From Alkalimonas mucilaginosa (GTDB lineage Bacteria; Pseudomonadota; Gammaproteobacteria; Enterobacterales; Alteromonadaceae), in the NCBI RefSeq assembly GCF_036327005.1, contig NZ_JAUGZK010000003.1:310001-374000 (forward strand): 64,000 nucleotides of DNA, in the 5' to 3' direction. Numbering within the stretch: the stretch's first letter is position 1; each line of letters starts with the position of its first letter. The translations under genes were made by a program, and so were the position numbers. The notes beneath the pieces are model-generated. The model ran no database searches. It worked only from the letters and a program-made list of their open reading frames with translations, and was not told the origin of the DNA. Shown here one piece after another: positions 16,149 to 25,000 of this stretch.

Positions 16149-17927
16149 CTAACTGCTGCTTGTTCCAGCAACTGAAGATGGCTCGCTGGGTCCACTAAAA
16201 AAATGCACTTGATTACGCCCACTTTGCTTAGCCTTGTACATCGCCTTATCCGCATCTGCCAACAACTGTTTCAATTCAAAGCCTGAATTATCACTGGACG
16301 TAACCCCAAAGCTAGCTGTTAACCGAAACTCATAACTGCTTGGTTTTGTATTGATTTCCTCAATGGCATCACGGCATATCTCTGCCAGCATCAGGGCTTT
16401 ATCCGCATGGCAGCCAGGCAGCAGAATGGCGAACTCTTCGCCCCCCAGGCGGCCAAACACATCATCCAATCGCATAAAGTTGCGGCAAGTACGTACTACT
16501 TGCTGCAGTACCCAGTCACCGGTGGCATGGCCAAATTTGTCATTAATTTGTTTAAAATGATCAAGGTCAAATAGAATAACGCCTACCGTCATATCACGTT
16601 TTTTACAGTGCTGCAGTGCCCGCTCTGCCAGTTTGTTGAAGTGATAGCGATTGCTAATCCCTGTCAGCTCGTCGTTTTCGGCCATAAATTTAAAGCGATG
16701 ACGCCCAACTAGGCCTCGGTAGGCAAAAATGCCCAGCACAAACAAAAGCAGCAAGAAAAAACCAAGCAATAAACGGGCATTTTGTGCTTCTTTATTCAAC
16801 ACCTGCTGCTCAAGATACAACAACTCATTATCTTTACTCAACAACTCTATCTGCTGATTTTTAGCCTGCATCACGGCTCTGGTTTCGTGAAAACTCCGAG
16901 TACGTTCAGATTGTGTATCTCTGTACTGCGATAGTGTCAGAAGGAGTTTTTTATGGTGATACAAGGCTGACTCAAAGTTCTCTTGCCGTTCATGAAGCTG
17001 AAATAAGACCTTGTTTGCAATAACATGAGACTCATAATATTTGCTTGCTTCTGTTCTTGTGGTTACCTGAAGCGCTGAAGCTTCAGCAGCATAAAAATCA
17101 TTCAATAAAAAACTCAGTTGGGCTTTTAAGGCATGATAATAAGCAAAGAGTGCCTCGTAACTAACCTTTTCAAGTTTTTTAGAGTGTGCAATCAGTAATT
17201 CTTCGGCCAACTCTAAATCATTGAACTCTATCAAATATCGAATATAAAAATAATGCACCAAACTTTCAAAAACCAAATCACCTGCCTGCTGACAGCTTGC
17301 AACTGCTTCCGGGTACAAAAGCTCTATGTACTCAGCTTGCTGCAACCGGTAGTAAGATTCCATGATCAATTGTTGTGCCGCACATGCATCTCTGGCCTGA
17401 TCGCTTTTTTGCAACGCAAGAGTCGAATAATAAAGCGACTCTTCATAGAGGCCAGATTGGTTGTACAGCAGTGAAACAACTCTCAGTGCATGTAATCTGG
17501 CAGTGGGATCTATAGCAGTAAGCGCATGCTGAGCAATATCATCAGCGAGTATAAAAGCTTCTGTGAATCGCCCTTGAATGGTTAAAATATTGAGCAATGT
17601 CGACTGCGCCCGAAGTGATAATCCCATATCCTCCGACTCATGCACAACAGATTGCAAGATACGCATCGATACATCAAAGTTACCAACAAAGCCTTGTTCA
17701 TATCCATTGAGGTAATTCAGATAGATTTGCTGCTTTGTTGATAGAGTGTGTGACTCAGATTCAATATCTCGCAGAATACTTTGAAAGGTAGTAAAATCTG
17801 AACTTTTTATTGTATCCGCATGTTGCAACCTCTCGCTAATCATCATACCTCCAGCCAGTGCAAATGGCTGAAGGAACATCATCAAAATTACTGCAACAAA
17901 AAAATGAGCCGCCGTCTTACCCAGCAT
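16149..17927 (-). CDS. TPR-containing membrane diguanylate cyclase (GGDEF)
   Basis: A 592-residue protein with a signal peptide or anchor (1-27), a long periplasmic helical region with TPR-like repeats (about 30-340), a coiled stretch (about 350-385), one membrane helix (about 388-405) and a cytoplasmic GGDEF domain (418-580). The active motif GGEEF (about 495-499) is intact, and an RLDD inhibitory site lies five residues before it. It should therefore make cyclic di-GMP and be product-inhibited, sensing something through the periplasmic TPR part. I choose ATG 17927, since longer starts (17942, or 18086) only overlap the preceding gene further and do not start with a signal peptide. Its start overlaps the 3' end of the borosin-precursor gene by 11 bases, so the two are probably co-translated. 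Confidence 0.88.
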   Translation of the reverse strand: MLGKTAAHFFVAVILMMFLQPFALAGGMMISERLQHADTIKSSDFTTFQSILRDIESESHTLSTKQQIYLNYLNGYEQGFVGNFDVSMRILQSVVHESEDMGLSLRAQSTLLNILTIQGRFTEAFILADDIAQHALTAIDPTARLHALRVVSLLYNQSGLYEESLYYSTLALQKSDQARDACAAQQLIMESYYRLQQAEYIELLYPEAVASCQQAGDLVFESLVHYFYIRYLIEFNDLELAEELLIAHSKKLEKVSYEALFAYYHALKAQLSFLLNDFYAAEASALQVTTRTEASKYYESHVIANKVLFQLHERQENFESALYHHKKLLLTLSQYRDTQSERTRSFHETRAVMQAKNQQIELLSKDNELLYLEQQVLNKEAQNARLLLGFFLLLLFVLGIFAYRGLVGRHRFKFMAENDELTGISNRYHFNKLAERALQHCKKRDMTVGVILFDLDHFKQINDKFGHATGDWVLQQVVRTCRNFMRLDDVFGRLGGEEFAILLPGCHADKALMLAEICRDAIEEINTKPSSYEFRLTASFGVTSSDNSGFELKQLLADADKAMYKAKQSGRNQVHFFSGPSEPSSVAGTSSS

Positions 17928-18219
17928 GCCGAAATCGATCATCAGCCCAAGCAAGTAAGGCTCTCTTCTCTTGCTCATCTTCCGTATCTTCTGGCTGCTC
18001 TTCATCATCCTTGTCAGGATCTTCCGCAGGGTGAAGCCCACAGATAACCTGCGTTCGCACTTGCAACAACAGGTTAAGCTCATCAACGTTACCAGTTCTC
18101 AATGCGTGCAGTGCCTCTGCAGGTACGTCAGCTTCGAGTTCATGACAAAACTCCGACCTATCTTGTTCAAAGGAAGTAGCCTGCCCCATTTTTTCCAGAA
18201 AATTTATAATTTTTGTCAT
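17917..18219 (-). CDS. Putative split-borosin precursor (SonA-like)
   Basis: A 100-residue acidic protein without a signal peptide. Residues 1-52 (MTKIINFLEKMGQ, then ALHALRTGNVDELNLLL) follow the helical borosin-binding domain of SonA from Shewanella oneidensis, as I recall it (FFTQLGQDAQL, then AVMTGDMEKLKTL). Residues 54-63 (VRTQVICGLH) correspond to the SonA core around LVISHG, so V58, I59 and C60 are candidate sites of backbone N-methylation. Unlike SonA, a very acidic stretch (about 65-85) and a basic/aromatic end (RALLAWADDRF) follow. The start at ATG 18219 is fixed by AGGTGA seven bases upstream. The methyltransferase gene lies 157 bases upstream on the same strand. The family assignment is inference; a substrate-binding partner without modification is the alternative. 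Confidence 0.75.
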   Translation of the reverse strand: MTKIINFLEKMGQATSFEQDRSEFCHELEADVPAEALHALRTGNVDELNLLLQVRTQVICGLHPAEDPDKDDEEQPEDTEDEQEKRALLAWADDRFRHAG

Positions 18220-18272
18220 TAAGTTATCACCTGTTAATCTTACACAACCCATAACAGCATTTATAGCAACCA

Positions 18273-18286
18273 GTTATGGTCATAAC
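18273..18286. promoter_or_regulatory. GTTATG-N2-CATAAC palindrome upstream of the borosin precursor
   Basis: A perfect palindrome with 6-base arms, 54 bases upstream of the precursor start. A further CATAAC half-site lies at 18250-18255. It may be a regulator site or a chance repeat in this AT-rich spacer. A possible minus-strand promoter is TTGATT (-35) with GATATT (-10) at about 18312-18341. Confidence 0.35.
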
Positions 18287-18376
18287 CGAAGCTTACAGTG
18301 CAAAGCATACCGCACATAATATCTATCTAAGCTTAACTTAAATCAAGTAGTAGCATAGGTTAATGTATCATTATTC

Positions 18377-19174
18377 TTAAACATCTTGTGTCTGGCTATC
18401 CTCCAGAGCTGCAAGTCGTTGTAGCATTTTGTGGTTTGGCCTCATAGCATTAGCCGGAGGAATAATTAGTGTAGTCTTTAAACTAATGTCAGAGTGTGGC
18501 AAGTCTTTTAGTGGCAATGTCTCGATTCGCACTTTTTGGATCGATAAGCAAATGGCTTCATACAAGATAACCTGGTGGTGCTGTGAGTAGTGAGCTTGCA
18601 GTGCTTCAACCAACAGAGCACGATAAGTTGAATCAGTCGAAAAACGTGCCAGACTTTTGTCCCCAGCAACCCCAACCTGCCACAATACCAGGTAAGCTGA
18701 TGGGTTTATCGGACAATGGTAGAACATAAACTGGCTAGCTTCGTAATGCTGGCACCCATAAGTACCAGGGTCGATGCCAAGATCAGCATACAAACAATCT
18801 TCCGCTGATATGCCCGGCTCCATATGAGCCTGGTAGCCTTCAGCTCGCGCCGTAGCAATGGCTTTATGAGGTACCCAGGCAAAAACACCAGGATGGCCAT
18901 AAAAAGCCCCAACCACCTTTTTACCCGCCCGAACTTCAGCCAAGATTACGGCAACCATTTCTTTATAACTCAGCAAGCGTGATTTCCCTTCCAGATAAAA
19001 TGGTTGTAAGCTGCGCACATCCGAGTTCATGCTTTCAATCCATTGCTCAGTGATACCATCAGCGACCAGCACAAACACTACATCGGCTTGTTCAATATAA
19101 TTACGACTTAAAGGACTGATGTGCGAGCCTAATGTCATACCAGTTCCCACACAAACCAAACTTCCCTGTTGCAT
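18377..19174 (-). CDS. Split-borosin peptide alpha-N-methyltransferase (SonM-like)
   Basis: A 265-residue SAM-dependent enzyme of the tetrapyrrole (corrin/porphyrin) methylase fold. The start GSLVCVGTGMTLGSHISPLSR and the blocks YGHPGVFAWVPHKAI (92-106) and MEPGISAEDCLYADLGIDPG (118-137) match SonM, the borosin methyltransferase of Shewanella oneidensis, much better than CobA- or RsmI-type methylases. Residues matching the catalytic set of SonM/OphMA are present: Tyr60, Arg66, Tyr70 and Tyr92. Such enzymes methylate backbone amides of a bound precursor peptide. I choose ATG 19174 because AGGAGG lies five bases upstream. It starts 19 bases after a GNAT gene. There is no precursor domain fused to its C-terminus, so this is the split type. 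Confidence 0.88.
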   Translation of the reverse strand: MQQGSLVCVGTGMTLGSHISPLSRNYIEQADVVFVLVADGITEQWIESMNSDVRSLQPFYLEGKSRLLSYKEMVAVILAEVRAGKKVVGAFYGHPGVFAWVPHKAIATARAEGYQAHMEPGISAEDCLYADLGIDPGTYGCQHYEASQFMFYHCPINPSAYLVLWQVGVAGDKSLARFSTDSTYRALLVEALQAHYSQHHQVILYEAICLSIQKVRIETLPLKDLPHSDISLKTTLIIPPANAMRPNHKMLQRLAALEDSQTQDV

Positions 19175-19193
19175 CAACGCCTCCTGAGTAGTG

Positions 19194-19721
19194 TTATTGT
19201 TGCGATGATTTGTACCATATCTGTTTGTCACCCGCCTCAATACCCGACATTCGCTTCATATTTGCACGGCGTGCCATAGCAACTGCGGCACTATTGCCCC
19301 GCTGCACTTCCAGCCAAACAGTGCGCATAGAAAAAGTTCGAAAAAGTTGAGGTAACCAAGCTTGCAAAATCTCGCTGGCGATCCCTTGCCCCTGCGCATC
19401 ATGCTGCAACACAATACCAAACTCAAGGCTGCGCGTCGTCCAATCAGCAGAGCTTAGACCAACTAAGCCCATAGTTTGCATACTAAGTTTATCTTCTACT
19501 ACAAAAAACAACCGTGACCATATACGCGTAGAGTTCAAAGCTAAGGCATTTTGAAAGCTTTTGATTGCCTGGGCTTGTGATAATGGTGGCATGATATAAC
19601 GCAACAGTTTTTCATCAGTGTACAGTCTGCTATACAGCGGCTGATCTTCGGATCTCAACAGCCGTATAGCCACTCTTGTTGCAGACAAAGACAGCTCAAC
19701 CGGTTCTGGTACCCCTACCAT
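19194..19721 (-). CDS. GNAT-family N-acetyltransferase
   Basis: A 175-residue RimJ/RimL-like GNAT acetyltransferase. Residues 18-30 (RLLRSEDQPLYSR) start the fold. The acetyl-CoA pyrophosphate loop is QHDAQGQGIASE (about 105-117), and the C-terminal strand carries WLEVQRGNSAAVAMARR. It would transfer an acetyl group to an amine; the substrate is unknown. It starts only five bases after ygiQ and ends 19 bases before the methyltransferase start, with no clear ribosome site of its own, so it is probably translated by coupling to ygiQ. A role in tailoring the borosin peptide (N-terminal acetylation) is possible but only suggested by position. Confidence 0.85.
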   Translation of the reverse strand: MVGVPEPVELSLSATRVAIRLLRSEDQPLYSRLYTDEKLLRYIMPPLSQAQAIKSFQNALALNSTRIWSRLFFVVEDKLSMQTMGLVGLSSADWTTRSLEFGIVLQHDAQGQGIASEILQAWLPQLFRTFSMRTVWLEVQRGNSAAVAMARRANMKRMSGIEAGDKQIWYKSSQQ

Positions 19722-19726
19722 AGCAA

Positions 19727-21961
19727 TTAATGCTTTTTGCTAACACTGTGTCTGGCCGGTTTACGACCTGGTTTATGCTTGGTAGCAGGATCCAAGCCGG
19801 TATGCCGGGTCAGCGCTCGCTGCCCCGGCTTAGGCTTTGATGAATGTCTGGGTAATGGCTTGTCATCCGGCGGTACCAGGCAGTCTTTGCTGCGGCCAAT
19901 CAGATGCTCCATCTTGTGCGCAATCAAGGCTTCGCGAATTTGCCCCCAACCAGCCGGATCGTGGTAACGCAGCAGCGCTTTATGCAAGCGCCGGTTGCGC
20001 TCGCCTTTAGGCACCGGCACATCGTCGGTGCTGGACTTGTGGATGTTCTTCAGCGAGTTCAAGCCCGTATAGTAAATGGTGGTGGCATTGGCCATTGGGC
20101 TGGGGTAAAAATTCTGCACCTGATCCAACTTAAAGCCACGCTGTTTTAGCCACAATGCCAGATTGATCATATCCAGATCAGTGGTGCCAGGGTGCGCCGA
20201 AATAAAGTATGGGATCAGGTACTGCTCTTTGCCTGCTTCTTTGCTGTATTGCTCGAACATGGCTTTGAACTTGTCGTACGCGCCCATGCCCGGCTTCATC
20301 ATTTTCGACAAAGGCCCTTCTTCGGTATGCTCTGGTGCAATTTTTAAGTAGCCACCGACATGATGCTGCACCAGCTCTTTAACGTAATTCGGATCTTCCA
20401 CCGCTAAATCGTAGCGTACACCGGATGCCACCAGCACTTTTTTAATGCCCGGCAAAGCCCGCGCTTCGCGGTACAGCTCTACCGTCGGGCTCTGATCGGT
20501 ATCCATATGCTCACAAATGCTGGGATAGACGCAGGATGGTCGGCGACAGGTTTGCTCGGCCCGTGGGTTTTTACAGCGCAGCCGATACATATTAGCAGTT
20601 GGGCCGCCTAAATCCGATATCACGCCGGTAAAACCCGGTACCTTATCGCGAATTTGTTCCACTTCCCGCATAATGGACTCTTTTGAGCGGCTTTGAATCA
20701 CCCGCCCCTCGTGTTCGGTAATGGAGCAGAAGCTGCAACCACCAAAGCAGCCACGCATGATATTGACCGAGGTTTTGATCATCTCATAGGCCGGTATTTT
20801 CGCCTTGCCGTAGCTTGGATGCGGCACCCGCTGGTAAGGCAAACCAAACACCAAATCCATTTCTTCGGTACTCAGCGGAAAAGCCGGCGGGTTAACCCAG
20901 ATATGGCGATCGCCATGGCGCTGCATAATGGCCCGGGCGCAACCCGGGTTGGTTTCCTGATGCACGATGCGTGAGGCATGAGCATAGAGTGGCTTATTGA
21001 CCGAGACCTGCTCAAAGGCAGGCAGCTTGACATAAGTAAGCTCCCACGGCTTTTGCTTGGCTGGTTGCACCACCACGGCTTTGGCCTCGACGGACTGTGG
21101 CTTGGTTAAGTCAATACCGGCTTTGGCAAATTCGGAGTAGCTGCTGCAACCAACATCATCGGCACCATAGGGGTTTGGGATGGGATCAATTTTGCCGATT
21201 TTATCCAGTGCAGTGGAATCAACGCCACGCCAGCCAGGCAGCGGCTCTTTACGAATGACAGCGGTACCACGCACATCCTGAATGCTGCTAACAGGCTCGC
21301 CAGCAGCAATCCGGCTGGCTACTTCAATCAAAGGGCGTTCGGCATTGCCATAAATCAGTAAGTCGGCTTTGGCATCGAACAACACCGAGCGACGTACTTT
21401 TTCCGACCAGTAATCGTAATGGGCAATACGCCGCAAGCTAGCCTCAATACCGCCAATGATCACTGGCACTTCTTTGTAGGCTTCTTTGCAGCGCTGCGAG
21501 TACACCAGCACCGCCCTATCGGGCCGCTTGCCGCCGACATCGCCAGGGGTATAAGCATCATCATGCCGGAGTTTTTTATCGGCGGTGTAACGGTTGATCA
21601 TCGAGTCCATGTTGCCGGCGGAAACGCCAAAAAACAGATTGGGCTTACCGAGGCGCATAAAGTCGCTTTTGCTGTGCCAGTCTGGCTGAGCAATAATACC
21701 CACCCGAAACCCCTGTTGTTCCAGCATACGCCCGACCACCGCCATGCCAAAGCTGGGATGATCGACATAGGCATCGCCGACCACCAGAATAATATCGCAG
21801 CTGTCCCAACCCAGTTGCTCCATCTCTTTGCGTGTCATCGGCAAAAAGGGTGCTGTGCCATAACACTCCGCCCAATACTTCGGGTATGAAAACAGATCAC
21901 GCTCTGGAGCCATGCGGGCTACCTGAGTGCGGGGGCGGAGTGAAGGAGCTGATTGCGACAT
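19727..21961 (-). CDS. ygiQ: YgiQ-family radical SAM protein
   Basis: A 744-residue radical SAM protein of the YgiQ (UPF0313) family. The 4Fe-4S motif CFGGCSFC lies in the middle (near residue 410), after an N-terminal B12-binding-like region with the motif DAYVDHPSFG near 62-72. The C-terminus is a basic, proline-rich tail. The family is widespread in bacteria and its reaction is unknown. It heads a cluster with the GNAT and the borosin methyltransferase, but since ygiQ is common without such partners, I treat it as a host gene and not a maturation enzyme. A hairpin directly upstream of its start may affect expression. Confidence 0.93.
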   Translation of the reverse strand: MSQSAPSLRPRTQVARMAPERDLFSYPKYWAECYGTAPFLPMTRKEMEQLGWDSCDIILVVGDAYVDHPSFGMAVVGRMLEQQGFRVGIIAQPDWHSKSDFMRLGKPNLFFGVSAGNMDSMINRYTADKKLRHDDAYTPGDVGGKRPDRAVLVYSQRCKEAYKEVPVIIGGIEASLRRIAHYDYWSEKVRRSVLFDAKADLLIYGNAERPLIEVASRIAAGEPVSSIQDVRGTAVIRKEPLPGWRGVDSTALDKIGKIDPIPNPYGADDVGCSSYSEFAKAGIDLTKPQSVEAKAVVVQPAKQKPWELTYVKLPAFEQVSVNKPLYAHASRIVHQETNPGCARAIMQRHGDRHIWVNPPAFPLSTEEMDLVFGLPYQRVPHPSYGKAKIPAYEMIKTSVNIMRGCFGGCSFCSITEHEGRVIQSRSKESIMREVEQIRDKVPGFTGVISDLGGPTANMYRLRCKNPRAEQTCRRPSCVYPSICEHMDTDQSPTVELYREARALPGIKKVLVASGVRYDLAVEDPNYVKELVQHHVGGYLKIAPEHTEEGPLSKMMKPGMGAYDKFKAMFEQYSKEAGKEQYLIPYFISAHPGTTDLDMINLALWLKQRGFKLDQVQNFYPSPMANATTIYYTGLNSLKNIHKSSTDDVPVPKGERNRRLHKALLRYHDPAGWGQIREALIAHKMEHLIGRSKDCLVPPDDKPLPRHSSKPKPGQRALTRHTGLDPATKHKPGRKPARHSVSKKH

Positions 21962-21964
21962 GAA

Positions 21965-21990
21965 AACGGCCTGGTAAATTACAGGCCGTT
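21965..21990 (-). terminator. Hairpin between RND pump gene and ygiQ
   Basis: A perfect 9-bp stem AACGGCCTG / CAGGCCGTT followed on the minus strand by TT then C and the ygiQ ATG. It probably terminates the RND operon. Because its 3' arm contains the only weak ribosome site (CAGG) of ygiQ, it may also limit ygiQ translation on read-through transcripts. Confidence 0.6.
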
Positions 21991-22022
21991 AGTATAGCGG
22001 TTTAATGGCAGAACTTACAGCC

Positions 22023-25000
22023 TCAGCCGGTTAACTCCGCCGTGCTTTCCGGGCGGTAATACCGCAGTTTTAACTCCTCCAGCACACTGTAAGCAGCCGG
22101 TACCAGCAATAAAGTCAGTACGGTTGCTATCGACATACCAAAAATCACCGTAATGGCTAAAGAGGCGTTGCCATTGCCACCTGGCCCCGAATCGAAAGCG
22201 GCAGGGATCATGGCAAGGATCAGGGTAAGGGATGTCATCAGCACAGGCCGTAAACGCACCGGACAAGCCGCTCTAAGCGCCTCATTGATGCTCATGCTAT
22301 GTGTTTCCCGGTATTGGTTGGTAAGGTCAATCAGCAAAATTGAGTTTTTGGTCACGACACCAATTAACAGCACCATCCCAATCATCGAATAAATATTCAG
22401 TGAATAACCGGTCAAACCCAAACCAAGAAAAGCTCCCATCACAGCCAAAGGCATCGCAGTCATAATAATCACCGGCTGCAAATAGGAATTAAACTGGCTG
22501 GCCAACACCATGTAGACCAGGACGATAGCAATCATAAAGACAAACAACATGGCATTGACGGTTCGCCCTAACTCTTCGGCCTGACCGGTCAATGCAATGC
22601 TGAACCCATTCGGCAATGTTGTCGCTGCCGTGGTATAGAGCTGCTCAATCGCATCCGATAACGGCATATCCGGGGCGATGTAAAAGGGCACTGCATACTG
22701 CAAGTTGTATCGGCTGATCACGGCAGGTGCATAGCTTTGTTCAAAATGCGCCACTGCATCCAATCGAACCCGCTGTCCCTCGCTGTTGCGCAGCCAAATC
22801 CGGCTTAAGTCCGCAGGGGTAGTAAATTGGTCATCGCGGCCTTTTAAACGGATGCGAAAACGCTCCCCACCACCAAAATCATCATCAAAGCGGGCAACAT
22901 CAGCCCCACCAATGAAAATATTTACTGCCTGCACCACATCAGAAGTTTGTAACCCCATAAAGTGGGCTCGTTCCCGATCCACCCGCAATTGGAGCTGAGG
23001 CTGATTCTGGCGCAAATCCATATCAATGCGGCCAAGTCCTCGTTGCTGCAACGCCTCGAACAAGCGCTCGGATTGAATAGCTAACTGCTCCTGATTGGTA
23101 GAGCGCACATTGAATTGTAATGCTTCGCCACGCTGGCCACCAAACAAGCCCTGGGAAGACGTAAAAATCCGCACCCCGGTTACTTCTGCAAATGCCCGGT
23201 CCAGGCGTTGCATCACTTGTTGTTGGCTAACACTGCGCTGCTGCCAGGGCAAGAGCCTCACAAAAGCCGTCGCTTCATTGACACCGGCACTGCCGGTACC
23301 AATGGAAACAAAGTAATTATCCACCAAGGCTTCCTGCGTCAGAATGGCTTCCATTTCAGCGACTTTCTCATCCATATAATGGATAGAAACGCCTAAAGGA
23401 GCCCGCATGGTTACCACAAACTGGCCTTCATCTTCTTCCGGAGCAAACTCTGCTGGCAATTGCATACCCAGCCATAAGCTGGCCAGTATGGCAAGGCCGG
23501 ACAGGGTAATCACTTTGCTTCTATGGGCCAGCCCCCAGATAAGGATGCGTTGGTAATGATTATCCAGCCACTGAAACGCAGCTTCTAAACGATGGTAGGC
23601 TTTGCCATGTACTTTGGGGAGTGATAAAAAGCGAGCGCACAGCATCGGAATTAAGCTAAGGGCAATGAAAGTAGATACCGCTACGCCAAACACCACCACC
23701 ACGGCAAATGATTCAAAGAAACGCCCGATAATGCCTTCCATGAAAATGACCGAGCCAAAAATAGCAATAAGCGACAACGAGGATGCAATCACCGCAGTAA
23801 AGACCTCATTGGCACCAATACCAGCTGCAGCAACCGCATCCGTCTCCCCCTGCTCGCGGTGTCGCCAGATATTTTCCAGCACTACAATGGCATCATCCAC
23901 CACCAGACCAATCAATAGCAGGATAGCCAGCATGGTCATCGAATTCAGGGTGTAACCCGCAAAATACATCACCGCAGTTACTGCCAGTAAAGAGACCGGA
24001 ATGGCGACGATAATGATCAGTGTTGAACGCAGGTTTTTTAGGAATAACCACATAACCAAACCTGCCAACACTACGGCCAGCAATAAGGTTCTCTCCAGAT
24101 TGTCAATCATGCTTTTAATGAAAGTAGACTGATCCGAGGTCACAGCCAGTTCGATCCCGGCCGGCAATGACGGCCTGATCTCTTCTGCCAATCGCCGCTC
24201 AACCTCCTGCACCACCTCCAGGGTATTAGCGCCTGCAACTTTAATAATTCCAAGCCCGACGCTCTCCTGGCCATTGAAGCGAGCCAGCCGCCGAAAATCG
24301 GTCAGACCATCTATCACCGTACTGATATCCTGCAAGCGGACCAAGCGTTCACCACTGCGGCGGATAATCAGCTCGTTAAGCGCATCAACATTGTGGTACT
24401 CCAAATCCAGCCGTAACATCCGTTCCTGACGGCCACCAACCAGAAAGCCCCCACTCGCCAACACATGCTCGTTGTTTATCGCCGAACGCACATCGGCAAC
24501 AGTAACGCCTTCACGACTCATCGCATCAGCATCCAGTTCAACCCGGATCCGACGATTACGGCTGCCGCCAAGGCGAATTTCACCGACACCGTTGATTTGC
24601 TCAAGCTGAGGTCTGAGTGTTGTGCGGGCATACTCCGTCAATTGTTGAATGGTACGATCGCCTTTGACAATAAGCCACAGAACAGGCTGCGAGTCCGCCT
24701 CTACTTTCTTAATAACAGGCGAGTCGGCATCATTGGGCAAGCTGCCAACCACTTCACTGACCCGGGTTTGTACTTCAGAAAATGCGACATCTATGTCCTG
24801 CCCCATCATAAAAGTAATATTGACCGTCGAACTTCCAGGTGCGGAGACTGAGCTTATATTATCGATGCCTGGCACCGTATTGACAGCCCGCTCAATGAAT
24901 TGAGTCACATTGGCATCCACCGTATCCGGATCGGCTCCAGATAAGGAGGTACTGACCGAGATCACCGGGAAGTCAACATTCGGTACCCGATCATTACCAA

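Noticed and set aside
16149..18086. 645-residue start for the GGDEF protein
   Set aside because: It would overlap the precursor gene by 170 bases and put 53 non-family residues before a clear signal peptide.
17917..18219. Precursor as a nif11-like or nitrile-hydratase-like leader peptide
   Set aside because: No GG cleavage motif is seen, and the partner enzyme next door is a borosin-type methyltransferase, not a lanthionine synthetase or cyclodehydratase.
18377..19174. Calling the enzyme a porphyrin/corrin or 16S rRNA (RsmI) methylase
   Set aside because: The fold is shared, but the N-terminal and YGHPGVF/MEPGISAE blocks and the catalytic Tyr/Arg set fit SonM; no cobalamin, heme or rRNA-modifying neighbours exist.
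19727..21961. YgiQ as a radical SAM maturase of the borosin
   Set aside because: YgiQ is a common housekeeping-type family found without RiPP genes and has no peptide-recognition (RRE-like or SPASM) part that I can see.
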